A DNA stretch of 64,000 bases from Methanococcus maripaludis C5 (GCF_000016125.1 NC_009135.1:1364001-1428000), one strand, 5' to 3'. Positions 55,601 to 63,769 are shown, numbered from the stretch's first letter. The notes: a model not told the origin generated them from the sequence alone. Numbers and translations are program-made.

Positions 55601-58600
55601 CTTCGCCTGTTTCAACGAGACTTTCAAGTTCCCCTGGAGCCCAGCTTCCGATATTTCTACCTTGAAGGAGCATTAAGTCTACGAGTTCTGTTTTATTTGG
55701 AATTATTGATTCATTAATATCATAACCGTCTGAATCCATTGCATTTAGTAAATTTACAATACTTGGTGCAACTTCAAGATACGACGCTCCGATGTTATTT
55801 TTCCCGCCTTCGTGATTATAGTATATTATTGCAACCTTTTTGTCACTTTCAGGCTCAATTCCAAGGTTGCACTGTGCAATCGTTCGGTTAATAAGCCATT
55901 CTATCTGAGTATCGTGACCAATATATTTTGAAATGGTTTCATTGTCTTCGATAACCGTGTCTTCGGCAGCTATCATGATAGGATCGATAAGACCTTCTGA
56001 TTCGGGCCGATAAATTCTAAGCATGTTAGTAACAGGTAATGGATTGCTTGTTTCTATCCATTCGCTCGTATTCATGTACCCATTTAACACCCCATCTATA
56101 ACCGGTACTCCGAGTTCTTCTAAGTCAAAGTATGTTCCACGGTAGAGGAACGAAATTACTGCGTCTACTTTTGTTTCATTGTTGTAATTTAAGAAATCAT
56201 CCAACTGGTTGTCAGCGTCCCCATAACAGGCAATAACGTTTACGCCTCTTGATTCAAATCCTGCTATCAATTTATCGATTGGGTCCATTTCGTTTGGGTA
56301 ATACGAGGTGTAAAACGCAATACCTACAGTAGGTGCATTTTCATCAAAGGAATGTCCATCCGTTCTGTTTGAATACCATGCAAAATATTCTCCAGCATCG
56401 GCAGTGAAAAATTCTGTCGGTGTTGAAGTCATATTTGGATGGTATATTGCTCTTTGAAGTCCAGATGGCTCTTTTACCGTAAGGTCTGTACGATTATAGT
56501 ATTCTTTTGCTAGATAGAAAATTAAATTGTCGAAATTTTCATCATCTGAAGCTCCGCCAGACCAATATTCTGAAAGATATTTTTTAAATTCTGCCATATC
56601 GGCATATTCTTCTGGAATATCATAATTACTTTCAGGTAAATACGTATTAGAACCGATTACAACTGCTCCGTTATCAACTGCATCCTGCACGGTATCTTCA
56701 ATTGCTTCTGCACTCTGTGTAACCATTACTATATAGATAATATCCATCTGGCTGAGATCGATATCTTCGGATAAATTTGAAGTCGTATAGTATGAAGCTA
56801 CAAGATTTAAATCAGAATTTGAATTTATCCTATTCGTTGATATTGAAAGCTGTTTTTCATAATTTGTGTATCCTGTTACAATGGCTACATTCAATTTTGA
56901 AACTTCGCCTGGAACATAAGATACCATTTTTTTAGTTAAAACAAGTGTTACTCCCGTTTTTGGAGCCACATATTTGTCCACGGTTGCTCCAGATATCGCT
57001 GTCCTGTTAAGCATTCTTAAAATAGCTTCTGCATCGTTACTGCTGTTCGATCTCATAGCCATTGAGAGGTTAGTGACTGGAACTCCGTTCTCGATTTCTA
57101 TTTCCTGAACGTTTGTAAGCCACATTCCACCCATTGCGGTACTCCATATTACTCCTGAAAGGGTGTAATTTCCGTTTGGAACGTCGCTAAAACTGAAATT
57201 ACCTGTAGCGTCACTCGTTGTGTTTGTTACGAAATCTCCGTTTTCATCAGTCAAAACAAGGGTTGTTCCAGCTTTTGCACTTCCGGTTTTACTTACAGTA
57301 GCTCCAGATATCGCTGTCCTGTTAAGCATTCTTAAAATAGCTTCTGCATCGTTACTGCTGTTCGATCTCATAGCCATTGAGAGGTTAGTGACTGGAACTC
57401 CGTTCTCGATTTCTATTTCCTGAACGTTTGTAAGCCACATTCCACCCATTGCGGTACTCCATATTACTCCTGAAAGGGTGTAATTTCCGTTTGGAACGTC
57501 GCTAAAACTGAAATTACCTGTAGCGTCACTCGTTGTGTTTGTTACGAAATCTCCGTTTTCATCAGTCAAAACAAGGGTTGTTCCAGCTTTTGCACTTCCG
57601 GTTTTACTTACAGTAGCTCCAGATATCGCTGTCCTGTTAAGCATTCTTAAAATAGCTTCTGCATCGTTACTGCTGTTCGATCTCATAGCCATTGAGAGGT
57701 TAGTGACTGGAACTCCGTTCTCGATTTCTATTTCCTGAACGTTTGTAAGCCACATTCCACCCATTGCGGTACTCCATATTACTCCTGAAAGGGTGTAATT
57801 TCCGTTTGGAACGTCGCTAAAACTGAAATTACCTGTAGCGTCACTCGTTGTGTTTGAAATAAATTTATACCAAGTTTCAGCTACGAGTCCAATTTCAACA
57901 GGTTCTGAAATTTCTTCATCTTCCGTAGAAACGATTATTTTTTTAGTCAAAACAAGGGTTGTTCCAGCTTTTGCACTTCCGGTTTTACTTACAGTAGCTC
58001 CAGATATCGCTGTCCTGTTAAGCATTCTTAAAATAGCTTCTGCATCGTTACTGCTGTTCGATCTCATAGCCATTGAGAGGTTAGTGACTGGAACTCCGTT
58101 CTCGATTTCTATTTCCTGAACGTTTGTAAGCCACATTCCACCCATTGCGGTACTCCATATTACTCCTGAAAGGGTGTAATTTCCGTTTGGAACGTCGCTA
58201 AAACTGAAATTACCTGTAGCGTCACTCGTTGTGTTTGAAATAAATTTATACCAAGTTTCAGCTACGAGTCCAATTTCAACAGGTTCTGAAATTTCTTCAT
58301 CTTCCGTAGAAACGATTATTTTTTTAGTCAAAACAAGGGTTGTTCCAGCTTTTGCACTTCCGGTTTTACTTACAGTAGCTCCAGATATCGCTGTCCTGTT
58401 AAGCATTCTTAAAATAGCTTCTGCATCGTTACTGCTGTTCGATCTCATAGCCATTGAGAGGTTAGTGACTGGAACTCCGTTCTCGATTTCTATTTCCTGA
58501 ACGTTTGTAAGCCACATTCCACCCATTGCGGTACTCCATATTACTCCTGAAAGGGTGTAATTTCCGTTTGGAACGTCGCTAAAACTGAAATTACCTGTAG

Positions 58601-59030
58601 CGTCACTCGTTGTGTTTGTTACGAAATCTCCGTTTTCATCAGTCAAAACAAGGGTTGTTCCAGCTTTTGCACTTCCGGTTTTACTTACAGTAGCTCCAGA
58701 TATCGCTGTCCTGTTAAGCATTCTTAAAATAGCTTCTGCATCGTTACTGCTGTTCGATCTCATAGCCATTGAGAGGTTAGTGACTGGAACTCCGTTCTCG
58801 ATTTCTATTTCCTGAACGTTTGTAAGCCACATTCCACCCATTGCGGTACTCCATATTACTCCTGAAAGGGTGTAATTTCCGTTTGGAACGTCGCTAAAAC
58901 TGAAATTACCTGTAGCGTCACTCGTTGTGTTTGAAATAAATTTATATTCAATTTCTTCTGCTGAAACTCCCGTAAGTGAGGATAACAGCAGCATACTTAG
59001 TAATATCAAAAATATATTTTTAAACCGCAT
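52698..59030 (-). CDS. Giant CobN-like surface protein with tandem repeats
   Basis: 2110 residues from ATG 59030, after AGGTGGACAA. Signal peptide 1-24 (cut after VSA); six repeats of 105-127 residues (about 34-684); a CobN/BchH chelatase-like body (about 720-1950) with MGRHGTVEWLPGK, GEGMQAKRR, VVVQTSGLYRDSFP and FGPADGNYGTGM; a Ser/Thr-rich stretch; a C-terminal membrane helix and basic tail (TVIAIIGAVGMTSLVGVGYF). The chelatase part thus faces outside, unlike cytoplasmic cobaltochelatase, and no CobS/CobT motor is nearby. It may bind or handle a corrinoid or metal at the surface. Function is inferred. Confidence 0.87.
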   Translation of the reverse strand: MRFKNIFLILLSMLLLSSLTGVSAEEIEYKFISNTTSDATGNFSFSDVPNGNYTLSGVIWSTAMGGMWLTNVQEIEIENGVPVTNLSMAMRSNSSNDAEAILRMLNRTAISGATVSKTGSAKAGTTLVLTDENGDFVTNTTSDATGNFSFSDVPNGNYTLSGVIWSTAMGGMWLTNVQEIEIENGVPVTNLSMAMRSNSSNDAEAILRMLNRTAISGATVSKTGSAKAGTTLVLTKKIIVSTEDEEISEPVEIGLVAETWYKFISNTTSDATGNFSFSDVPNGNYTLSGVIWSTAMGGMWLTNVQEIEIENGVPVTNLSMAMRSNSSNDAEAILRMLNRTAISGATVSKTGSAKAGTTLVLTKKIIVSTEDEEISEPVEIGLVAETWYKFISNTTSDATGNFSFSDVPNGNYTLSGVIWSTAMGGMWLTNVQEIEIENGVPVTNLSMAMRSNSSNDAEAILRMLNRTAISGATVSKTGSAKAGTTLVLTDENGDFVTNTTSDATGNFSFSDVPNGNYTLSGVIWSTAMGGMWLTNVQEIEIENGVPVTNLSMAMRSNSSNDAEAILRMLNRTAISGATVSKTGSAKAGTTLVLTDENGDFVTNTTSDATGNFSFSDVPNGNYTLSGVIWSTAMGGMWLTNVQEIEIENGVPVTNLSMAMRSNSSNDAEAILRMLNRTAISGATVDKYVAPKTGVTLVLTKKMVSYVPGEVSKLNVAIVTGYTNYEKQLSISTNRINSNSDLNLVASYYTTSNLSEDIDLSQMDIIYIVMVTQSAEAIEDTVQDAVDNGAVVIGSNTYLPESNYDIPEEYADMAEFKKYLSEYWSGGASDDENFDNLIFYLAKEYYNRTDLTVKEPSGLQRAIYHPNMTSTPTEFFTADAGEYFAWYSNRTDGHSFDENAPTVGIAFYTSYYPNEMDPIDKLIAGFESRGVNVIACYGDADNQLDDFLNYNNETKVDAVISFLYRGTYFDLEELGVPVIDGVLNGYMNTSEWIETSNPLPVTNMLRIYRPESEGLIDPIMIAAEDTVIEDNETISKYIGHDTQIEWLINRTIAQCNLGIEPESDKKVAIIYYNHEGGKNNIGASYLEVAPSIVNLLNAMDSDGYDINESIIPNKTELVDLMLLQGRNIGSWAPGELESLVETGEVELIPEETYISWFNELPEERRSEVVETWGEAPGDLMVYGATNGSKYIVIPKISISDNVIVAPQPSRGWMDSYDTLYHDTELPPNHQYIAFYLWLQKEYDADVMVNMGRHGTVEWLPGKEFCLLSDEWPAIMTGDIPVVYPYVMDGTGEGMQAKRRGNAVIIDHLIPPVISAGLYGNYSLLNSEISSYQTSVTESESLKQAQLEEIVNLTIQLDLEDSVNMSLAQNESTIDDFLDELDDVLRELRSLSMPYGLHVLGEAPKGEELVGMVNSMLGSSYSEKVAVYNNSDSAATDLLTKVLLENVSVTEAQMQVLGTTSEDIGDDLQLAINYSALLLEADNEIEQVLKAMNGEYIEPGLGGDPILRPETLPSGSNFYAFDEQLVPTKQAWEEGKALVDEWLSEYYAENGECPTKVAYILWAGESTRHQGIMEAQILYMLGVQPVWNENSGKVTDVEIINSSELNRPRIDVVVQTSGLYRDSFPMKVQLIDKAVRLAYEEDEPENYVRINTDELKEVLNETIQNESLSLDIAQFRIFGPADGNYGTGMANAVSSSEIWNDTDALAELYINRMSYVYGQNIWGQTISEYIELQTGQNIEINSTILFENNLNDVGNIFHSRSSNTYGSLDTNDFYQYVGGLSNAITYESGEAPNAYVVNLQIADDQKIETLKDYIENELYARYYNPLWITGMQESGFEGATEMESFIENLWGWEALTSGVIDDDMWNKAYDTYFADSELSGWLNENNPYAYQSMTARMLETARKGSWDASGKDVEFLANEFIQSVVDYGVTCCHHTCGNLELNDWALEHSSLDEETLKEYEKLYEEATQKDIELPSETETTETSSNSEPDTYSKVYAGNESVIEAVNATNATVLTNTTTTEDAAQSAGSDGGKSSSGSSTSSSESSSSSTSKTQKAYEVTVNNEPESSETSGTTVIAIIGAVGMTSLVGVGYFKQNPDIFKNILNALKLLRRK
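56979..58931 (-). repeat. Six near-identical tandem repeats in the CobN-like gene
   Basis: Copies start at about 58931, 58616, 58235, 57854, 57539 and 57224 (spacing 315, 381, 381, 315, 315). Each begins NTTSDATGNFSFSDVPNG, a beta-sandwich of carboxypeptidase-regulatory/Cna-B type. Two linkers alternate: DENGDFVT (short) and one containing STEDEEISEPVEIG (long). The DNA copies look identical by eye, so expansion or gene conversion is recent. Copy number may differ between isolates or be misassembled. Confidence 0.9.
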
Positions 59031-59750
59031 TTGTCCACCTGAATTTAATAAATATGCTGGATAATTAAAATAGGGATTTAACAATTAGACAATGTTCTTA
59101 TTTTTGAATTTTTAAAATCGCTATTAGCCATTAAATATTAATTTTAAAAGCTATTTTTTGAATTTAATCCTGGTTAAAAAAAGTTTTATTCGATCCGTTT
59201 CTAATTGCCTTTTATTTGCAATTATAGTTAATTTAACATAAACACTCCCGATTTAACCATACCTCCACTCGATTAATTAATTCTTTTATAATAATTACAT
59301 CTAAAATTGACCGTTTTATAATATATATCATTTTCTAGTTAAATTTACCAATAGTAAATTATAATTTATAAATTTAAAATAGATTTTACGGCAGCCATAT
59401 TCAAAAAAGTCTGATCAGGTTGTCTTGATTAATTTTTAAGTTGTTTATCTTGAACTAATTGGAAATAACTCTGAAAAAATCGATTTAAAATATTATAAAA
59501 TTAATGGCGTTCCGTATATTGTATCTATAATGCTAAACTTACCGAAAAAACCGTTTTTAAATTCTTAAAAATATACTCGATATATCGGACTAGTGAAAAA
59601 CCATCAAAATCGGTGCCATTGGTAAAAATCCGATATAGTTTGAGGAACTTTTTCGGGTCCTTTGGATGTAAAATACTCGAAAAAAGCTAAATCTTGTTAA
59701 AAACCCACGGTCTTGAAAGAAACCAAAAAAGAGCGCGTTATTTGAAAAAG

Positions 59751-59801
59751 TGGAGGGAAAGGGATTTGAACCCTCGAACCGCTACCGGATCGGATCTTAA
59801 G
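59751..59801 (-). tRNA. 3' fragment of tRNA-Leu(UAA), probable attachment site
   Basis: Read leftwards from 59801 the sequence is a tRNA 3' part: anticodon loop CTTAAGA with UAA, a long class II variable arm (GATCCGGTAGCGGTTC), T-arm GAGGG-TTCAAAT-CCCTT, acceptor strand TCCCTCC and discriminator A. This matches archaeal tRNA-Leu. The 5' half (D-arm and GGAGGGA acceptor strand) is absent. Breaks at the anticodon loop are typical of integrase attachment sites. Not functional as a tRNA. Confidence 0.75.
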
Positions 59802-59949
59802 GAATATTTGCCTGATCGGAGTCCGTATTTTTGAGATTTGCAAAAAATAACAATTTTTTAATCGATATTATCAATTTTTGATAAAACTCGGCAAATTGAC
59901 ATTTAAATAGCAGATCGGACCTAGTCCGATACGGTAAGAATGTCCGATC
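59788..59949. repeat. GATCGGA/TCCGATC repeat cluster beside the tRNA fragment
   Basis: GATCGGA lies at 59788-59794, 59814-59820 and 59913-59919; TCCGATC at 59943-59949 and near-match TCCGATA at 59925-59931. ATCGGAC-CTA-GTCCGAT (59914-59930) is a perfect dyad. Such GC-richer repeats next to an attachment site could bind the integrase or an element protein. Related ATCGGACTA is at 59584 and 62675. Confidence 0.5.
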
Positions 59950-60187
59950 CTGTGATTTTGAATGTTTTTAAAAAATTAAAACAAATTTGAAAAAGTATTT
60001 ACGTATAAAATAATGATTTATAATTTACATGAATATATATCTGGTAATTCAAAAATAAAATATTTTAAAACCAGTTACTTGCCCATATAGAGGTAATGAA
60101 CTTGAAACATGATCAATTGTTAAATATTTTATAACAGAATATACATAGAGATGTTAAAGTGAATTAAAAATAATTCAAGTGGTAAAT

Positions 60188-60424
60188 ATGTTTAAAACAG
60201 TCCAAAAGATAAGAATCCCTAGAAACCATAGGGTTACGATAGAAATTCCAGAATTCTTAAAAGAGAATGAAGAAATAGAGATAGTTATTACTGCAAATCC
60301 ATCTGAATTAACATTGTCTCAGAAATTAGAATTAATGAAAATGGCTGCAAAAGATAAAATGTATTTAAATGATATTTCAGAAATTAACGAAGAATATAAA
60401 TATGTAGATTCAACAGGTTGGTAA
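60188..60424 (+). CDS. Probable antitoxin of a MazEF-like pair
   Basis: 78 residues from ATG 60188 (GTG 60179 possible). The N-terminal half, VQKIRIPRNHRVTIEIPEFLKENEEIEIVI, has the alternating strands of an AbrB/MazE-like or related small DNA-binding fold; the C-terminal half is helical and would embrace the toxin. It ends one base before the toxin start. Antitoxin role rests on gene order, size and the toxin identity. Confidence 0.7.
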   Translation: MFKTVQKIRIPRNHRVTIEIPEFLKENEEIEIVITANPSELTLSQKLELMKMAAKDKMYLNDISEINEEYKYVDSTGW

Positions 60425-60425
60425 T

Positions 60426-60782
60426 TTGTTTAATAGATGGAGTATTTACTGGGTAGATTTAGAACCAGTCGTTGGTTCTGAACAGGGTAAAAAGAGACCT
60501 GCAATTATAATAAGTAGAACTGAATTAAACGAAATCTTACCTGTTTTAAACATAATTCCTATAACCACCCATAAAAATGGAAGAATTATTTATCCAAATG
60601 AAACTTTGGTTCCAATTGAAAATACCGGACTTAAAAATGAATCCATTGCACTTTGTCACCAGATACGGACTGTTGACAAAAGTCGCATTAGTAATAAAAT
60701 AGGAGCCATAACAAATCCCAATATTCAAAACAGTATTATGGAATCTTTAAAATTTCAATTAGAACTCGATTCGATAGAATAA
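60426..60782 (+). CDS. MazF/PemK-family endoribonuclease toxin
   Basis: 118 residues from TTG 60426 (no in-frame ATG nearby). SIYWVDLEPVVGSEQGKKRPAIIIS (about 6-30) is the MazF core, with the catalytic Arg in KKRP; IIPITTH and CHQIRTVDKSRI (with the second Arg/Thr) follow. Such toxins cut single-stranded mRNA at short motifs. One base separates it from the antitoxin gene. Common in mobile elements, where it stabilises the element. Confidence 0.88.
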   Translation: MFNRWSIYWVDLEPVVGSEQGKKRPAIIISRTELNEILPVLNIIPITTHKNGRIIYPNETLVPIENTGLKNESIALCHQIRTVDKSRISNKIGAITNPNIQNSIMESLKFQLELDSIE

Positions 60783-60952
60783 TATTTTTCTTTTTTAATT
60801 TTGATAAAACAGTTTATCTTCAATCAATTTTCGAAGATTCGAGTAATTAATCGATTTTAGTTTCTTTATTCATTAAAATAATTTAAAAGAGTTTAGTGAT
60901 AAAAGAAGATTTTGTTATTTAATGTAGTTTTAGTTGATATATGGGTATTTGA

Positions 60953-61060
60953 AATGATTATGTTTCAGAAAATTCTAAATTTAAAACTTGGAAAGATATG
61001 CTTAGTAAAGCCGTGGATTTGTGGACTGAAAAGGAGTTTGAAAAGGCTTTTAATATTTAA
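60953..61060 (+). pseudogene. Gene remnant
   Basis: NDYVSENSKFKTWKDMLSKA and KEFEKAFNI read open to TAA 61058-61060. In another frame just upstream (about 60923-60952), NVVLVDIWVFE would join it, so a frameshift at GAAATGA is likely. No start codon is found. It looks like the end of a decayed gene in the element; the family is not recognised. Confidence 0.4.
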
Positions 61061-61151
61061 TTGAAAAATAAAGCGATATTATGGAAATTACGATTGCGAA
61101 AACAGATCGTGTCGAAAAAATAATTGTTCGAACTGTCTAATTATCATTTTT

Positions 61152-61370
61152 TTATGTATGGGATAAGTCTTTCCACCAATCTTTTTTGGAATCTTCGTGT
61201 GTTTTTATTCCTTTTTTAATAATTTTAATATCGATTCCAAAATTATAATAGCAATTTCTATTTATATCCGTTTGAATTAATTCACCCGAAACATTGAGTT
61301 TTCCGGCCAACTCTAAAAACTCCAAATTTTTTATTATTAATTTTGGATCATAATTATTAAATCGTTCACA
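61152..61370 (-). pseudogene. Gene remnant (C-terminal part)
   Basis: Leftward frame of about 70 codons ending at TAA (61152-61154): FNNYDPKLIIKNLEFLELAG, then SGELIQTDINRN and KKDWWKDLSHT. Amino acid pattern is protein-like, but a TGA sits just upstream and no start is found. The region 60783-61578 otherwise holds no intact gene, consistent with decay inside the element. Confidence 0.4.
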
Positions 61371-61578
61371 ACTTCACGTATTACTTATCCCCCATTTTTC
61401 ACACCGCCAATTTATTTTTCCTCTTTCATGGGCCCAAATGTCCAATATCTAATCAAAATAACATTTAAATTAAATTTGAAAACCAGATTAAAAACAATTT
61501 CGATACCATATTTTGTAAATTAAATATCAAAATAATGTGTTTTGAAATTTAATTGAAAAAATAGAAAAAAGATAGTAA

Positions 61579-62604
61579 TTATCGTTTTTTATTTGATTGA
61601 TTCAGGATTTCCTTAGCTTTTGGAATTATTGTATGGTCCATTTCCTTCATGTGTGCATATCCAATCGTTGTATTTATTGAATCATGCCCTGCAATCCGTT
61701 GAACTTCATGGATAGGCATTCCTTCTTTTAAAAATAAAACTATCCTTGCGTGTCGTAATGAATGTAGTACTACCCTTCTTCCTTCAATTTTAGATTCTTT
61801 TCTTAGTTCATCTACTACTTCTTTAAATATTTTTGAAAGATGTCTTGAGGGAATTGGTTTTTTAGGGTCTTGTGTATTTTGGAAGATATAATCATCCAAA
61901 CCAGTTAACTTATTCTTAGACATGTGCTCTTGCAAAGCTACTGCGAGTTCGTCTGAAAAAGGAACTTCTCTCTCAGTATAATTTTTAGTTTCCACGATCG
62001 TAAAGGTTTTCTTTGACTTGTTGAAATCTATGTATTTAAGATTCAATACTTCCGATTTTCGACAGCCCGTTTCCCAAAGGGTTTCTATTGCGATAAGATC
62101 CCTAATGCGTGAAAAATTAGATGAACCTGCATATGGGTCTTCTTTTTTATAATCAATTTTTTCGAATAATTTATCCCTAATTAAATCATACTCATCTGGA
62201 GTAATTTTACTATAATGTATTTCAGGTAAGTTTGAATATCTCCTTGTTTTCCTACTATCAAGTTGGTATTCAAAAAGATTTTTGTACCCCTGAATATAAT
62301 AGAATGTTGAGAGCATATGAAGATATTTCTTTCGAGTCTTTACGCCGCAGTTTCTTTGCTTATCTAAGTATTTGAAAAAGGCTTTAAATTCTCGTTTCGT
62401 GAAGTCTTGTGGGTGCAGATTGTTGTTTTGGCAGAACATTAAAAACACCCCGAGACTTGCTAAATTGTCTCTTATTGTAGAGATTTGCTTATTATCTTCA
62501 TCCCTTGCCTCCTCATACTCAACTAAATATTTTTTAAATTCAGGACATAATTCATTTTCTTTGTTATTTGTTTTTAATACTCTCAACTTTTTTAAAATCG
62601 ACAT
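61579..62604 (-). CDS. Tyrosine recombinase/integrase (XerC/D-like)
   Basis: 341 residues. An N-terminal SAM-like core-binding domain (about 25-115) precedes the catalytic domain. Visible active-site residues: Arg in TGCRKSEVL (about 187), Lys in the beta hairpin around TIVETKNYTEREVP, HSLRHAR (about 284-290; His and Arg), GHDSINTT (His about 312) and the nucleophile Tyr in IGYAHM (about 322). It probably moves the element in or out of the tRNA-Leu site 1.8 kb to its left. It is intact, so it may be active. Confidence 0.9.
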   Translation of the reverse strand: MSILKKLRVLKTNNKENELCPEFKKYLVEYEEARDEDNKQISTIRDNLASLGVFLMFCQNNNLHPQDFTKREFKAFFKYLDKQRNCGVKTRKKYLHMLSTFYYIQGYKNLFEYQLDSRKTRRYSNLPEIHYSKITPDEYDLIRDKLFEKIDYKKEDPYAGSSNFSRIRDLIAIETLWETGCRKSEVLNLKYIDFNKSKKTFTIVETKNYTEREVPFSDELAVALQEHMSKNKLTGLDDYIFQNTQDPKKPIPSRHLSKIFKEVVDELRKESKIEGRRVVLHSLRHARIVLFLKEGMPIHEVQRIAGHDSINTTIGYAHMKEMDHTIIPKAKEILNQSNKKR

Positions 62605-62941
62605 TCCAACCGCCTCATTATTCTTACTAATTACGACATTTGTAGGTTAATAAATTTATTTTAAATATTCAAAAATCGGACTAATAATTCCTAATTGCAT
62701 TTTTTTATGCACCCTTTGACAAACACCCCCTAATTACCTGGCCATTTCGTTAAAAAATTTTTGACCGGATTATATACATTGTTTTTCCTGCCATATATAA
62801 TTTTTAGGTAGGTGGTTTGGCTCATAAACCTCCTATTTAATATTTAACCCATTTTAAACCGGCAATATTATAGGCAGCTACATAGGTAGGTAATTAAATA
62901 CAAGTATTCATTTTTACAATTACACTTAAAAATGTACTTTT
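62605..62941. other. Intergenic region upstream of the integrase
   Basis: 337 bases without a gene. TAGGTAGGT occurs at 62805 and 62883, the first within a hairpin AGGTGGTTT (62810-62818) / AAACCTCCT (62826-62834) with one mismatch. ATCGGACTA is at 62675. These could be integrase or regulator sites, or part of the integrase promoter region. Confidence 0.4.
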
Positions 62942-63769
62942 TTAATAAACATCTTTTAGTAATCTACCATCCATTGTTTTCCAAACCAGCCACCCGCTTA
63001 TATTTTGTCCTTTGACAATACATGCAGCTGAACTTGGTGAATTGAATGCATAATCCTCGGTGAATATGTAAGAATTGCCACCCAAATTTTTTAAAATCCC
63101 TGAATCTACAAGCACTTTTTTCAGTAGGCTATTATGTAGTGACATGCTTGATGACTCATCATATCTAGCATTTGAATTTTTTAATACTGTGAATTTTCCG
63201 TTTTGATATTTTCCGTATGCAACCTCGTTCCCAATACTACATTGGAAAATGGGATCGCTCGAATCTTCAGTTTTTTCAAAACTCGTAAAACCCAGGGTTG
63301 ATAGATATCCTTCAATATCGGGAATTACCCTTTCAAGTGTAATTTTCCCATATTCGAGATCCGTATTCTGACTCGTATTTTTATTCCTAACCCGGCAATT
63401 TGATAAGTTTGCTTTTAAAATGAACCTCGTTTCAAGATATTTTATAAATGCTTTGTTGAAATAATTTTTTAAAGAGACTATGCATATGCACGAATTCCAA
63501 TCGAAATTGTCCGTATGCTCAGTTATTCTCTTTAAAACATTTTCAGATTCTCCAATGTATATTTCAGGTCGTTCAAGTTCATCAGAATCCCCAATTAAGA
63601 AGTATATTCCCATTCCTTCGAGATTTGATGTTTCAGGAATATCTTTTAAATTTTTAATACCTGCCCTCAATACATGAATCGCTTGAAGGGTTGAATCTAA
63701 ATAGTCGCATATTTTTACATTTTGCATGATTTTCATGTGAAGTTCACGTGGGTTTTGTATATTTTGCAT
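62942..63769 (-). CDS. GIY-YIG nuclease-like protein with DUF4357 domain
   Basis: 275 residues. GIYFLIGDSDELERPEIYIGES followed by VLKRITEH (about 54-83) is a GIY-YIG nuclease core; the spacing GIY...YIG and the Arg are kept. Residues about 185-275 (YGKYQNGKFTVLKNSNAR ... SPSSAACIVKGQNISGWLVW) form a DUF4357 domain. This combination is common in prokaryotic defence or mobile-element cargo, often with methylases. Substrate unknown. An ATG at 63736 (MKIMQNV) is an alternative start. Confidence 0.83.
   Translation of the reverse strand: MQNIQNPRELHMKIMQNVKICDYLDSTLQAIHVLRAGIKNLKDIPETSNLEGMGIYFLIGDSDELERPEIYIGESENVLKRITEHTDNFDWNSCICIVSLKNYFNKAFIKYLETRFILKANLSNCRVRNKNTSQNTDLEYGKITLERVIPDIEGYLSTLGFTSFEKTEDSSDPIFQCSIGNEVAYGKYQNGKFTVLKNSNARYDESSSMSLHNSLLKKVLVDSGILKNLGGNSYIFTEDYAFNSPSSAACIVKGQNISGWLVWKTMDGRLLKDVY

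Larger units (their letters stand above)
59031..60187. other. Intergenic region spanning the element boundary
   Basis: About 1150 bases. 59031-59430 is AT-rich with no gene seen. 59440-59568 (+) reads open for 42 codons (VVYLELIGNNSEKIDLKYYK...) without a start and looks like gene debris. 59584 has ATCGGACTAG. The tRNA-Leu fragment and GATCGGA repeats (59751-59949) are listed separately; 59950-60187 is AT-rich and leads into the antitoxin gene. Confidence 0.5.

Noticed and set aside
57220-58815. Five similar rightward ORFs inside the repeat region
   Set aside because: They are antisense shadows of the identical repeats, with spacing equal to the repeat length.
56979-58931. CRISPR-like or mobile repeat array
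   Set aside because: Repeats are 315-381 bases, directly adjacent and in frame in one large coding sequence.
59751-59801. Intact tRNA gene
   Set aside because: No D-arm, 5' acceptor strand or anticodon-stem 5' strand can be found to the right of 59801.
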